Made by a program: the position numbers and the translations under genes. Source: Bradyrhizobium viridifuturi (GTDB lineage: Bacteria > Pseudomonadota > Alphaproteobacteria > Rhizobiales > Xanthobacteraceae). From it: a stretch of DNA of 64,000 bases. This document shows, in pieces, positions 23,220-32,018 of this stretch. The number at the start of each line of letters is the position of its first letter. The first letter of the stretch is position 1. The notes under the pieces are model-generated. The model ran no database searches. It was not told the origin of the DNA and worked only from the letters and a program-made list of their open reading frames with translations. The stretch covers positions 24,945 to 88,944 of the forward strand of contig NZ_LGTB01000046.1 of assembly GCF_001238275.1 (NCBI RefSeq). Direction: 5' to 3'.

Positions 23220-24581
23220 ATGTCCGCCTTCCCGACTTCCACCACCGTGCTCGATTCCGTGCTGTTCCGCGACGCCTTTGGCACGCGCGAGATGCGCGAG
23301 GTGTTTTCCGACCTGCGGCTGGTTGCGCGGTACGCCGAGGTCGAAGTCGCGCTGGCAAAGGCCGAAGCGCGCTGCGGCGTGATCCCGCCGGAAGCTGCCG
23401 AGCAGATCGCAAAGCGGACCGACGTCGCCGCGCTCGATTTCGATCTGCTGCGGCAGGAGGCCGACGTGGTCGGCTACCCGATCCTGCCGCTGGTGCATCA
23501 AATGGCGAAGCAGTGCGGCGAGGCCGGCCGCTACGTCCATTGGGGCGCGACCACGCAGGACATCATGGACACCGCCGTGGTGCTGCAACTCCGCGACGGC
23601 CTTGAGATCATCGAGGACGATATCAGCGCGCTGCGGGGCATCCTCGCCGAACTCTCAAAAAAATACCGAGACACGCCGATGGCCGGCCGCACCCACCTGC
23701 AGCAGGCGTTGCCGGTGACCTTCGGCTACAAGACCGCGATCTGGCTTGCCGCCTTCGATCGCCACGCCGCGCGGCTGGCGGAGCTGAGGCCGCGCGTGCT
23801 GGTCGGCCAGTTCGCCGGCGCCGCCGGCACGCTGGCCTCATTGGGCGACAAGGGGTTCGAGGTCCAGAAGGCATTGTGCGAGGAGCTCGGCCTCGGCGTT
23901 CCCGTCTCGACCTGGCACGTCGCGCGCGACGGGTTGGCGGAGGCTGTGAATTTCCTGGCGCTGGTCACGGGCACGCTCGGCAAGATCGCGCTCGACATCA
24001 TGATCATGGCGTCGACCGAGTTCGCCGAGGTCTATGAGCCCTTCGTGAAGGGACGCGGCGCGTCCTCGACCATGCCGCAGAAGCGCAATCCGATCTCGTC
24101 GGAGCTGATGCTCGCCGCCGCCAAGGCGGTGCGCCAGCATGCCGGCCTGATGCTCGATGCGATGGTGCAGGATTTCGAGCGAGCGACCGGCCCGTGGCAC
24201 GCCGAGTGGATGGCGATCCCGGAAAGTTTTGTGCTCACCGCCGGCGCGCTGAACCAGGCCAGGTTCGCGCTCGGCGGCCTGATCGTCGACGAGAAGCGGA
24301 TGGCCGACAATCTCGACATCAGCCGCGGGCTCATTGTGGCTGAGGCCGTGATGATGGGTCTCGCGCCCGCGATCGGACGGCAGGAGGCGCATGACGTGGT
24401 CTACGACGCCTGCCGTGTCGCCAACGACAAGGGCCTGACCCTGGCCGAGGCGCTGGCCGCCGATCAGCGCGTCGCCAGCCGGATTGACCGGGCGACGATC
24501 GACCGTCTCACCGCGCCGAAAAACTACCTCGGCCTGGCGCCCGAGATGGTCGACCGGGTCCTGGCCTCGGCGAAGCGGTAA
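23220..24581 (+). CDS. fumarase/aspartase-superfamily lyase (PcaB/adenylosuccinate-lyase-like)
   Basis: A 453-residue lyase or cycloisomerase. The superfamily signature GASSTMPQKRNPISSE is intact, and the other conserved regions are WGATTQDIMDTA (with the TTQD active-site block) and AGRTHLQQALPVTFG. The length and arrangement fit 3-carboxy-cis,cis-muconate cycloisomerases and related lyases rather than purine adenylosuccinate lyase, which would sit with pur genes. It follows the CMD gene (61 nt gap). PcaB and PcaC are classic neighbours in the protocatechuate pathway, but other pca genes are absent, so the substrate is open. Confidence 0.88.
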   Translation: MSAFPTSTTVLDSVLFRDAFGTREMREVFSDLRLVARYAEVEVALAKAEARCGVIPPEAAEQIAKRTDVAALDFDLLRQEADVVGYPILPLVHQMAKQCGEAGRYVHWGATTQDIMDTAVVLQLRDGLEIIEDDISALRGILAELSKKYRDTPMAGRTHLQQALPVTFGYKTAIWLAAFDRHAARLAELRPRVLVGQFAGAAGTLASLGDKGFEVQKALCEELGLGVPVSTWHVARDGLAEAVNFLALVTGTLGKIALDIMIMASTEFAEVYEPFVKGRGASSTMPQKRNPISSELMLAAAKAVRQHAGLMLDAMVQDFERATGPWHAEWMAIPESFVLTAGALNQARFALGGLIVDEKRMADNLDISRGLIVAEAVMMGLAPAIGRQEAHDVVYDACRVANDKGLTLAEALAADQRVASRIDRATIDRLTAPKNYLGLAPEMVDRVLASAKR

Positions 24582-24700
24582 AATTCGCGGCAATCGCTCG
24601 CTGTCGCGTGATCGGCTGCGGCGGGCGGGAACCTTGCGAATGCGGATCGAATTGGACTACGAATCCTGAAAATCCCTCGAACGACACGGCCGGACGCTCC

Positions 24701-25957
24701 ATGACCGCACATCAACGCAACCTTTCCGCCTCGATCGATCCCGTGAAGCTCGATCGGCTCGCCGAAGTCGCGATCAAGGTCGGCCTGCAGCTGCAGCCGG
24801 GACAGGACCTGCTGCTGACGGCGCCTGCCGCAGCGATGCCGCTGGTGCGGCGGGTGGTGGAGCATGCCTACAAGGCCGGCGCGGGTCTCGTGACCCCGTT
24901 CTTCTCGGACGAGGAGCTGACGCTGGCGCGCTACCGCTACGCCAATGACGCGAGCTTCGATCGTGCCGCCGGCTGGCTCTACGAGGGCATGGCCAAGGCG
25001 TTCGGCGCCAACACCGCGCGGCTTGCGATCGTTGGCGACAATCCGATGCTGCTGTCGGGTGAAGACCCGGCCAAGGTCGCGCGCGCCAGCAAGGCCAATT
25101 CGATCGCTTACCAGCCGGCGCTGGAGAAGATCGTCAATTTCGACACCAACTGGAACATCATCGCCTATCCGAGCACGTCCTGGGCCAAACAGGTATTCCC
25201 CGATGATGCCGAGGACGTCGCGGTGGCCAAGCTTGCGGACGCGATCTTCTCCGCGTCGCGGGTCGATCAGGATGGCGCCGTCGCCAACTGGGAACGGCAC
25301 AACGCGAAGCTGCGCGAGCGCACCGAATGGCTGAACGGCCAGCGCTTCCACGCGTTGAAATATTCCGGTCCCGGGATGGACCTCACCATCGGCCTCGCCG
25401 ACGGCCACGAGTGGGAGGGCGGCGCCTCGACCGCCAAGAATGGCATTGTCTGCAATGCCAATATCCCGACCGAGGAAGTCTTCACCACGCCGCACTGCCG
25501 CCGCGTCAGCGGCCATGTCGTCTCCTCCAAGCCGCTATCCTACCAGGGCACGCTGATCGACAATATCTCGGTCCGGTTCGAGGAAGGCCGCATCGTCGAG
25601 GCCAAGGCGTCGCGCGGCGAGGAAGTGCTGAAGAAGGTGCTCGACACCGACGAGGGCGCGCGCCGGCTCGGCGAAGTGGCGCTGGTGCCGCACTCCTCGC
25701 CGATCTCGAAGAGCGGGCTGTTGTTCTTCAACACGCTGTTCGACGAGAACGCCGCCTCGCACATCGCGCTCGGCCAGTGCTATTCGAAATGCTTCATCAA
25801 CGGCGACAAGCTGACGCCGCAGCAGATCGCCGAGCAGGGCGGCAACAAGAGCCTGATCCACATCGACTGGATGATCGGCTCCGCGCATACCGACATCGAC
25901 GGCATCCATGCCGACGGCCGCAGCGTGCCGGTGTTCCGCAAGGGCGAGTGGGCATAG
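24701..25957 (+). CDS. M29-family aminopeptidase-like metalloenzyme
   Basis: A 418-residue protein of the thermophilic aminopeptidase (M29, AmpS/PepS) family. N-terminal LAEVAIKVGLQLQPGQDLLLTAP, then HALKYSGPGMDLTIGLADGHEWEGGAS and the metal-binding blocks ANIPTEEVFTTPHCRRVSG, ALVPHSSPIS and a C-terminal HIDWMIGSAHTDIDG are all present. The same fold includes the 2,5-dihydroxypyridine dioxygenase NicX, so a catabolic rather than peptidase role cannot be excluded in this cluster. The ATG at 24701 follows a weak ribosome site; the upstream in-frame extension is not protein-like. Confidence 0.88.
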   Translation: MTAHQRNLSASIDPVKLDRLAEVAIKVGLQLQPGQDLLLTAPAAAMPLVRRVVEHAYKAGAGLVTPFFSDEELTLARYRYANDASFDRAAGWLYEGMAKAFGANTARLAIVGDNPMLLSGEDPAKVARASKANSIAYQPALEKIVNFDTNWNIIAYPSTSWAKQVFPDDAEDVAVAKLADAIFSASRVDQDGAVANWERHNAKLRERTEWLNGQRFHALKYSGPGMDLTIGLADGHEWEGGASTAKNGIVCNANIPTEEVFTTPHCRRVSGHVVSSKPLSYQGTLIDNISVRFEEGRIVEAKASRGEEVLKKVLDTDEGARRLGEVALVPHSSPISKSGLLFFNTLFDENAASHIALGQCYSKCFINGDKLTPQQIAEQGGNKSLIHIDWMIGSAHTDIDGIHADGRSVPVFRKGEWA

Positions 25958-25964
25958 CGGCCCG

Positions 25965-26897
25965 CTAACGAAAACTCCGCTGCCGCGCGGCGAGCAGGTC
26001 GCCTCGCGTGGCGCTGAAGCGGCAGGTCTCGTGCTGCGGCCTGAAGCCGAGTCGGCGATAGATCTTCAGCGCGGGCGCGTTGCGGCTCGAGACGTTGAGC
26101 CAGCAGGGATGCTCGACCGACACGTCGTGCGCGCTGAGCACGCGGTAGACCAGAAGCTGACCGAGTCCACGTCCCTGCCGTGCCGGGTCGACCGCAACCG
26201 ACTCGATCCACATCGAGTTCCGCTCGGGCTCGGTCAGGCAGAAGCCCGACACCTGTCCATCTTCCGACGCGATCCAGACTTCGGTCTCGGTCAGGACCTG
26301 CGCCATCTCCTCCGGAGAATACAGGCGGAAGGCTGCGTCCGAGGCATAGGCGGCGTTGTGAATGCGCGCGACCTCGGCCGCGCAGGCTGTCACGTCGCTG
26401 ACCTGCTCGATGGTGGCGCGCGCGGCGGCAAGCGTACGCGCCGGTTGCAACGGCTCGACGCACTTCATCCCGATTTCGGACTCGAGATGAACAAAGCCGA
26501 AGGCGGCCACGAAGGCCATACCGGCCGGCCAGTCGCTGCTCACCAGCGTCTGCACGGTGAGATCCGCGTCGCTGTCGAGCGCAATGATGTCATCGAACAG
26601 CGCGAGGCCGATGCGGCGACGCCGCATCTCGGGCGTCACGACGATCTTGAGGAACCGGCTGTGATGCGTGCCCTGGTCGCGCAACGAGGATTCGGCTAGG
26701 CCGACCAGCCGGCCGTGCCGCTCGGCGACACGAAAGTCGCGTCCGCCACGGTTCTGCGGCAGCTTCAGGAACTGGTCCCATTGCGGCAGCGTGACAGGGC
26801 CCAGCCGCGGTTCCACCGCAGCTGCCTTTGCGTAAAGCTCGACCACCGCTTCTGCATCAGCCTCTCGAAGCGGCCGGATGGTGATGCCGTCATCCAT
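25965..26897 (-). CDS. tandem GNAT acetyltransferase
   Basis: A 310-residue protein with two GNAT domains. Domain 1 is at about 5-145 (ITIRPLREADAEAVVELYA..., acetyl-CoA loop VTPEMRRRRIGLALFDDI). Domain 2 is at about 160-300 (SVAVDPARQGRGLGQLLVYRVL with the RxxGxG/A pyrophosphate loop, and APALKIYRRLGF). Only the second loop keeps the canonical QGRGLG; the first reads RRRRIG and may be a divergent or regulatory copy. The target is unknown. The next minus-strand gene upstream, an amidohydrolase, ends 11 nt before this start, so the two may be cotranscribed. Confidence 0.85.
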   Translation of the reverse strand: MDDGITIRPLREADAEAVVELYAKAAAVEPRLGPVTLPQWDQFLKLPQNRGGRDFRVAERHGRLVGLAESSLRDQGTHHSRFLKIVVTPEMRRRRIGLALFDDIIALDSDADLTVQTLVSSDWPAGMAFVAAFGFVHLESEIGMKCVEPLQPARTLAAARATIEQVSDVTACAAEVARIHNAAYASDAAFRLYSPEEMAQVLTETEVWIASEDGQVSGFCLTEPERNSMWIESVAVDPARQGRGLGQLLVYRVLSAHDVSVEHPCWLNVSSRNAPALKIYRRLGFRPQHETCRFSATRGDLLAARQRSFR

Positions 26898-26908
26898 GAG
26901 TCGGAAGT

Positions 26909-27958
26909 TTACCCGATATCGAGCCGATAGACATCCTTTGCCGTCTTCAAGAACAACGCCGTCTTCTCAACTTCGCTATATTGTGATGCAAGCCGTTTAA
27001 AGGTGTTGAAGATCACCTGATAGCTGCACTGTCCCTTGTCAGGTGGGAAGTTGCTTTCGAACATGCAACGGTTCGGCCCGAACGCCTCGATGCAGGTCTC
27101 CACATAGGGCCGCCAGGCGGCGGCGAGTTCCTCCGACGAGGGTGGCCTCGGACGCAGGTGGAAGTCGTAGCCGAGCAGGCACATCGCCAGCCCGCCGAGC
27201 TTGACCACGACGTTTTGGCATTTGGCGATCTCCTGGATCGAGGCCTTCCAGACCGGAAAGGTCTCCTCGCGCTTGCCGGCGAAGCGGCCGGTGCCGACCG
27301 GGCCGCCGCAATGATCGAGCACGATTTTGGTGTCGGGAAAGGCGCGGGCGAGGTCGGTGAGCTCGCCGATCTGCGGGTGGAACAACCAGGCGTCGAAGCT
27401 GAGGCCGAGCGGCGCCAGGCACGCGAACCCCCTACGAAAGGTGGGGTCGAGCAGGATGCCCTTCGGCCGGTTCGCATACATGTGGGCGACGTTGGGGTCC
27501 TCGTCCCAGGCCGAGGAGTGGCGGATGCCGCGGAACCGGCCGTTGCCGGCGGCAATCTCCGCCTCCAGCACCGCCTTGGCCTGGTCGCCGATCAGAAGGT
27601 TAACGTGGCTGACGATGCCGGCGCAGATCGCCGTCTTGCCATAGCCGCCGCTTGCCGCCATCGCCGCGACGCCGTTGGCGAACTCGACCTCGCCGACCGG
27701 ACGGAACGCCTCCGGCCCGTCGGCGCGATACATTGACCGGCAGTCGACATAGACCGTCGCCACGATGTTGTGGCCGGAGCCGATGTCGTCGCGCATCTCC
27801 TCGATCAGATAGCGCAGTCCGCCGCGATCCCAGAGGTGATGATGCGGGTCGACGATCGGCCGGCCGGGATCGATGATCTCCTCGGTGTATTGGGCGAGCC
27901 AGTCTTCGCGCGGATTGGCATAGAGCCCGCTCGCAGAGGCGGGCAGAGTGCTGGCCAT
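26909..27958 (-). CDS. amidohydrolase-family metal hydrolase (fuconolactonase/PDC-lactonase-like)
   Basis: A 349-residue TIM-barrel hydrolase of the amidohydrolase-2 family. IVDPHHHLWDRGG at the start gives the HxH metal motif with the HLWD pattern of lactonases. Later conserved parts are FRGIRHSSAWDED, VLDHCGGPVG (third ligand His) and RCMFESNFPPDKGQCSY (the final acidic residue). Related enzymes open lactones in sugar-acid or protocatechuate-like pathways. The ATG at 27958 begins the protein-like part; a 70-codon extension upstream is spurious. The closest neighbour downstream is the tandem GNAT gene. Confidence 0.85.
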   Translation of the reverse strand: MASTLPASASGLYANPREDWLAQYTEEIIDPGRPIVDPHHHLWDRGGLRYLIEEMRDDIGSGHNIVATVYVDCRSMYRADGPEAFRPVGEVEFANGVAAMAASGGYGKTAICAGIVSHVNLLIGDQAKAVLEAEIAAGNGRFRGIRHSSAWDEDPNVAHMYANRPKGILLDPTFRRGFACLAPLGLSFDAWLFHPQIGELTDLARAFPDTKIVLDHCGGPVGTGRFAGKREETFPVWKASIQEIAKCQNVVVKLGGLAMCLLGYDFHLRPRPPSSEELAAAWRPYVETCIEAFGPNRCMFESNFPPDKGQCSYQVIFNTFKRLASQYSEVEKTALFLKTAKDVYRLDIG

Positions 27959-28076
27959 GGATGATGCTCCCTGTTCTTGCTCTTGTCGGCCGCCGATCCG
28001 ATGTCGGCTGTGCGAAGGATAACGAGCCGCGCGCGAACTGGTCAAATGCGCAGCCCCGGCGCATTCCGCTGCGCCA

Positions 28077-29429
28077 TCATCCATGCGGCGCCGGCGCGGC
28101 GAGCTGAACGAGGCTTCCGGCGAGCATCGCAACCAGCAGGCCTTGGCGGCCGCCACGGGTCGCCGCATACAATCCGCCGAGCACCGCGACCCCTATCGTT
28201 GCACCGCTGATCCGCGCCACGTTGATCAGCGCCGCAGCCGTACCGGCCCGCGCAGCCGCGACGTCGCCGACGGCCATCGCCGAGAGCGGTCCTGCCGCGA
28301 GGCCGAGCCCGAGGCCGGTGATGGCCAGTCCGAACTCGGCTAGGGCGATGTTTGGTTGCAGGCCGCCAAGGCCGATCATCAGGAGGCCGGCGCTCATCAG
28401 CGTCACGCCGCCCGATGTTGTCGCGCGCAGTCCAAATTTGTCAGAGAGCGTGCCGGAGAGCGGCGAGACCAACACGAACACCAGCGACATCGGCAGTAAC
28501 GCGGCGGCGCTTGCCGGGGCATCGAACCGCCCGCTCGACTGCCAGGCCAGCGGCAAGACGAAGACCATGCCATAGCCGCCGAAGGTCATGCCTGTGGTGG
28601 TGATCATCGCGGCGCGGAACTGACGGGCGCTGAGTATCTCGGGCGACAGCAGCGCCTCGGAACCCTTTTTCCGCTCGATCGCGATCAGCAGGAATGTCGA
28701 AAGCACGGCGACGGCCAGCATGGCGATCGTCGCGCCCGGCGTCGACCGTGCGCCGATGGCGGCATAGGTCAGGCTTCCAAGCGCCAGCGCGCCGCAGAAC
28801 TGGGCCGGAGCGTCAAACGCGCGCCGCTGCGGGTTCGCTGATTCCGGGACCGTCGATCCGGCCATCACAGCGACCAGCAGGCCGAGCGGCACGATCACCA
28901 GGAAGATGCTGCGCCAGCCGAGCCATGGGATCAGCAGCCCGCCAAGGCTCGGTCCCAGCGTCATGGCGACGCCGTTGCAGGCGGCCCAGATGCCGAGTGC
29001 GCGGGCGCGCTCGTCCGGCTGGTCCCAAACTACGCGGATGATCGCCAGCGAGGCCGGAATCATCAGCGCGCCTCCGGCACCCGTGAGGGCACGTCCGCCG
29101 ATCAGCACCTGTGCGGACGGCGCGGCCGCGCACAGCAGCGATGCGAAGCTGAAGATCAGGGCGCCGCAGATCAGGATCCGGCGCCGGCCGTATTTGTCCG
29201 CAAGCATCCCGCCGGGCAGCAGCGAGACGGCGTAGACCAGATTGTAGCTGTCCACGATCCACTGCAACTGGTCGACACCGGCGCCGAAATGATCACCGAT
29301 CGCACGCGCACCGAGATTGACGATGAATGTGTCGATGTGCGCGATCGTGACGGCGAGGCACAGCGTCAGCAGCGTCAGTCGCTGCGATGCGCGCATGGCA
29401 AAGGGTTTACGCCGAAGCATATCGTCCAT
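28077..29429 (-). CDS. MFS drug-efflux transporter (DHA2-type)
   Basis: A 450-residue proton-coupled exporter with about 14 hydrophobic segments. DTFIVNLGARAIGDHFG at helix 1 and YNLVYAVSLLPGGMLADKYGRRRILICG around the conserved loop-2 motif (GxLaDrxGrrr) are typical of drug:H+ antiporters; GRALTGAGGALMIPASLAII is motif C-like. The MerR gene lies 57 nt upstream on the same strand and probably controls it. The substrate is unknown. Confidence 0.9.
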   Translation of the reverse strand: MDDMLRRKPFAMRASQRLTLLTLCLAVTIAHIDTFIVNLGARAIGDHFGAGVDQLQWIVDSYNLVYAVSLLPGGMLADKYGRRRILICGALIFSFASLLCAAAPSAQVLIGGRALTGAGGALMIPASLAIIRVVWDQPDERARALGIWAACNGVAMTLGPSLGGLLIPWLGWRSIFLVIVPLGLLVAVMAGSTVPESANPQRRAFDAPAQFCGALALGSLTYAAIGARSTPGATIAMLAVAVLSTFLLIAIERKKGSEALLSPEILSARQFRAAMITTTGMTFGGYGMVFVLPLAWQSSGRFDAPASAAALLPMSLVFVLVSPLSGTLSDKFGLRATTSGGVTLMSAGLLMIGLGGLQPNIALAEFGLAITGLGLGLAAGPLSAMAVGDVAAARAGTAAALINVARISGATIGVAVLGGLYAATRGGRQGLLVAMLAGSLVQLAAPAPHG

Positions 29430-29486
29430 CGCGTATCCTGTTCTGAGGAGGTCGGAAGAGGCGCTCAGGCCTTGTTCAGGCTTTGC

Positions 29487-29930
29487 TCACCGAGCGCCTG
29501 GCGCGCGCCCGCTGTTGCGGCGAAATCGTTGGCCGGCGGCGCCCGCCATCCATTCGTCGTAGAATTCGACCTTGGCGTCGACCAGCGTCAGTGCCTCGGT
29601 CCATTTGGCGATCATCGCATGCACACGGAGCTGATGGGCGGCGAGCAGGGCGCGGCGCTTGGGCAGGCTGGCGCTGCCCTGCTTCACCAGCGTGGTGTAT
29701 TCGCGGAGTTGCCGGATCGACATGCCGGTCAGGCGCAACCGTTCCATCAGGTCGAGCCAGCCGATATGGTAATCGCTGTAGACGCGGCGGCGACCGCGGT
29801 CCCTGACGACGCCCGGCATCAAGCCCTGCATCTCATACCAGCGGATCGTGTGGACGCTGCGGCCGGAGCGGCGCGCGATCTCACCGATGTGGAGCGCGCT
29901 GGGCGCCTGGGTTGTTCGGGCATCCATCAT
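29487..29930 (-). CDS. MerR-family regulator
   Basis: A 147-residue regulator. The N-terminal helix-turn-helix and wing are LHIGEIARRSGRSVHTIRWYEMQGLMPGVVRDRGRRRVYSDYH, the MerR signature. A dimerisation helix follows (SASLPKRRALLAAHQLRVHAMIAKWTEAL). There are no Cys residues, so it is not a metal sensor of the MerR/CueR type; a drug-responsive role fits the MFS gene directly downstream. The C-terminus is short, without a large ligand domain. Two ATGs start the frame. Confidence 0.88.
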   Translation of the reverse strand: MMDARTTQAPSALHIGEIARRSGRSVHTIRWYEMQGLMPGVVRDRGRRRVYSDYHIGWLDLMERLRLTGMSIRQLREYTTLVKQGSASLPKRRALLAAHQLRVHAMIAKWTEALTLVDAKVEFYDEWMAGAAGQRFRRNSGRAPGAR

Positions 29931-30073
29931 GGTAAGACCGCCTTCATGGCGCCGGCGGGATCATGCGACGTGCGGCTGATCCGCCAGACGCTTCCGAGTG
30001 AACAAGCTGGAGCACACTCTAGGTCAAGCGCGAAAATCGCCGGTTGACGAAATCGTGTCAGGGGCGGGCTGCC

Positions 30074-30889
30074 TCACACCCCGTCGAGGATGATCACCGT
30101 CGGCGTCGCCGGCAGTGTGTCGCGCGAAATCCTCAAAGTCCGCTCGCCGCCGCGGCGGTCGATCTCGAACTGTTGGCCGATCAGGCGCATGAACTCGTCG
30201 AGCGGGGTCGCGAAGCGGTGCATCGGCAGCACCACCGAGGCGCGCAGCCGCTTCGTGATCTCGGAGACGCCGTCGAGCGACATCGTATAGGTGCCGTCGA
30301 TCGGCACCATCACGATGTCGAGCCGGCCGATCGCGGCGAACTGGCTGTCGTCGACCTTGACGTGGAGGTGGCCGAGATGGCCGATGCAGAGGCCGGCGAC
30401 CTCGAAGATGAAGATCGAATTGCCGTCCTTGATCATCGCGCCGCCGGCGTCTTCGCCCCAATAGCGGCGGATGTCGGTGGTGACGTTGCGGATATAGACG
30501 TCGCCGATCCGCTCCGAGTAGTGCGCGGCCTGGCCGTTCTCGCCCCAGCCGTGCAGCACATGGGCAATTTTAGGGTCGGGGAACAGCGTGTAATGCGTCG
30601 CATGGGCCCGGTTCATGGTCGCGACGTCGGGTAGCCGTCCGGTCTGATAGACGCCATTGTAGTCGGTCGCGATCCGGATGCCGCCGGGCGTGTCGATGTA
30701 GTAGGTCGAGTGGCCGGCATAGGTGATCGCGACCTTATCCGCTTTGGCGGCGATGCGCCGGTAGCTCACCGGGGTGGCGCGCGGCGGCGCATTGGCCATC
30801 GCCAGGCATTCGCTGCGTTGAGCATCCTGCGCGACCGCGTGACCGGTCAGCGTTCCCAGCACGACAAGCGCGGCGAGCAATCTCAGCAT
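30074..30889 (-). CDS. exported metallo-beta-lactamase-fold protein, atypical metal site
   Basis: A 271-residue exported protein. A signal peptide covers about 1-20 (LTGHAVAQD). The first fold motif is clear: VAITYAGHSTYYIDTPGGIRIATDYNG, as in UlaG-like MBL proteins. The canonical HxHxDH is not seen; the region reads NRAHATHYTLFPDP. Further His residues occur in HVLHGWGE, IGHLGHLHVK and VLPMHRF. The fold call is reasonable but the metal set differs from standard. ATG 30889 opens the signal peptide; ATG 30913 is an alternative. Confidence 0.7.
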   Translation of the reverse strand: MLRLLAALVVLGTLTGHAVAQDAQRSECLAMANAPPRATPVSYRRIAAKADKVAITYAGHSTYYIDTPGGIRIATDYNGVYQTGRLPDVATMNRAHATHYTLFPDPKIAHVLHGWGENGQAAHYSERIGDVYIRNVTTDIRRYWGEDAGGAMIKDGNSIFIFEVAGLCIGHLGHLHVKVDDSQFAAIGRLDIVMVPIDGTYTMSLDGVSEITKRLRASVVLPMHRFATPLDEFMRLIGQQFEIDRRGGERTLRISRDTLPATPTVIILDGV

Positions 30890-31059
30890 GAGCTGTTCCG
30901 TCGGCGGCGACATCCACCGCCGCGAGACTAGCGCGCAATTGCCGTGCCGTCATGATGAGGCCGGCGCATCGCTCCACGGCGCTGGCTGCAATACGATCCG
31001 GGCGATTATTCAGCCGGCAGGCGCTATCATCGCAGATCACAGCGATCAGGGAGTTCTGC

Positions 31060-31997
31060 GTGACCGACAATACCTCCGCGCCGCGCGCATCATCCACCAA
31101 ACGGCTCGAGCCGTTGCGCCATGTCGACGCAGGCGTGCTCAACATCGCCTATTATGAGGCCGGCCCGGCGGATGGCCCGGTCGTGCTGCTGATGCACGGC
31201 TTTCCCTATGACATCCATTGCTTTGTCGACGTCGCACCGATCCTGGCCGCGCAGGGCTGCCGGGTCATCGTGCCCTATCTGCGCGGCTACGGGCCGACGG
31301 TGTTTCGCGACAAGGCGACGCCGCGCTCGGGCGAGCAGGCGGCGATCGCGGCCGACATGATGGCGCTGATGGATGCGCTCGGCATCAGGCGCGCGGTGTT
31401 CGCCGGCTATGATTGGGGCGGCCGTGCCGCTTCGATCGGCGCGGCGCTTTGGCCGGAACGCTGCGTCGGGTTGGTCTGCACCAACGGCTACATGATCCAG
31501 GACATCGCGCATGCATGGTGCCGGCGCGGCCGGAGCGCGAGGTGCCGCTCTGGTATCAGTATTACTTCCAGCTCGAGCGGGGACGCGCGGGGCTTGCCGC
31601 CGACCGGCGCGGCATCGCGCGGATCCTGTGGTCGCAATGGTCGCCGGGCTGGGCATTCGACGATGCCTGCTTCGAGCGCACCGCCGTTGCATTCGACAAT
31701 CCCGATTATGTCGATGTGGTGATCCACAGCTATCGCCATCGCTACGGCGTTGTCGAAGGCGACCCGCAATACGCGGATTTGCAGCGGCGGCTGGACACAT
31801 TGCCGGTGATTACCGTGCCCACCATCACGCTCGACGGCGCCGATGACGGGGTGACGGCTGCCACCGACGGCAGTGCCAGCGCGGCCAAATACACAGCTCG
31901 CCGCGCCTATCGCGTGATCCCGGGCGCAGGCCACAACCTGCCGCAGGAGCAGCCGGAGGCTTTTGCCGCCGCCGTGATCGACGTGATGAAGGCGTAA
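31060..31997 (+). pseudogene. alpha/beta hydrolase (epoxide-hydrolase-like) with one apparent frameshift
   Basis: About 312 residues once repaired. LLMHGFPYDIHCFVDVAPIL carries the HGFP oxyanion motif, FAGYDWGGRAASIGA holds the nucleophile Asp in GxDxG (D-W-G-G), and the final His is in VIPGAGHNLPQEQP. Nucleophile Asp, not Ser, fits haloalkane dehalogenase or epoxide hydrolase chemistry. The frame breaks after NGYMIQDIAHA. Restoring one C at about 31514 (CATGCATGG to CATGCCATGG) continues as MVPARPEREVPLWYQYYFQ. The GTG start at 31060 has CAGGGAG upstream. Confidence 0.82.
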
Positions 31998-32018
31998 CGG
32001 TGTGTCAGGCCTGGTGTG

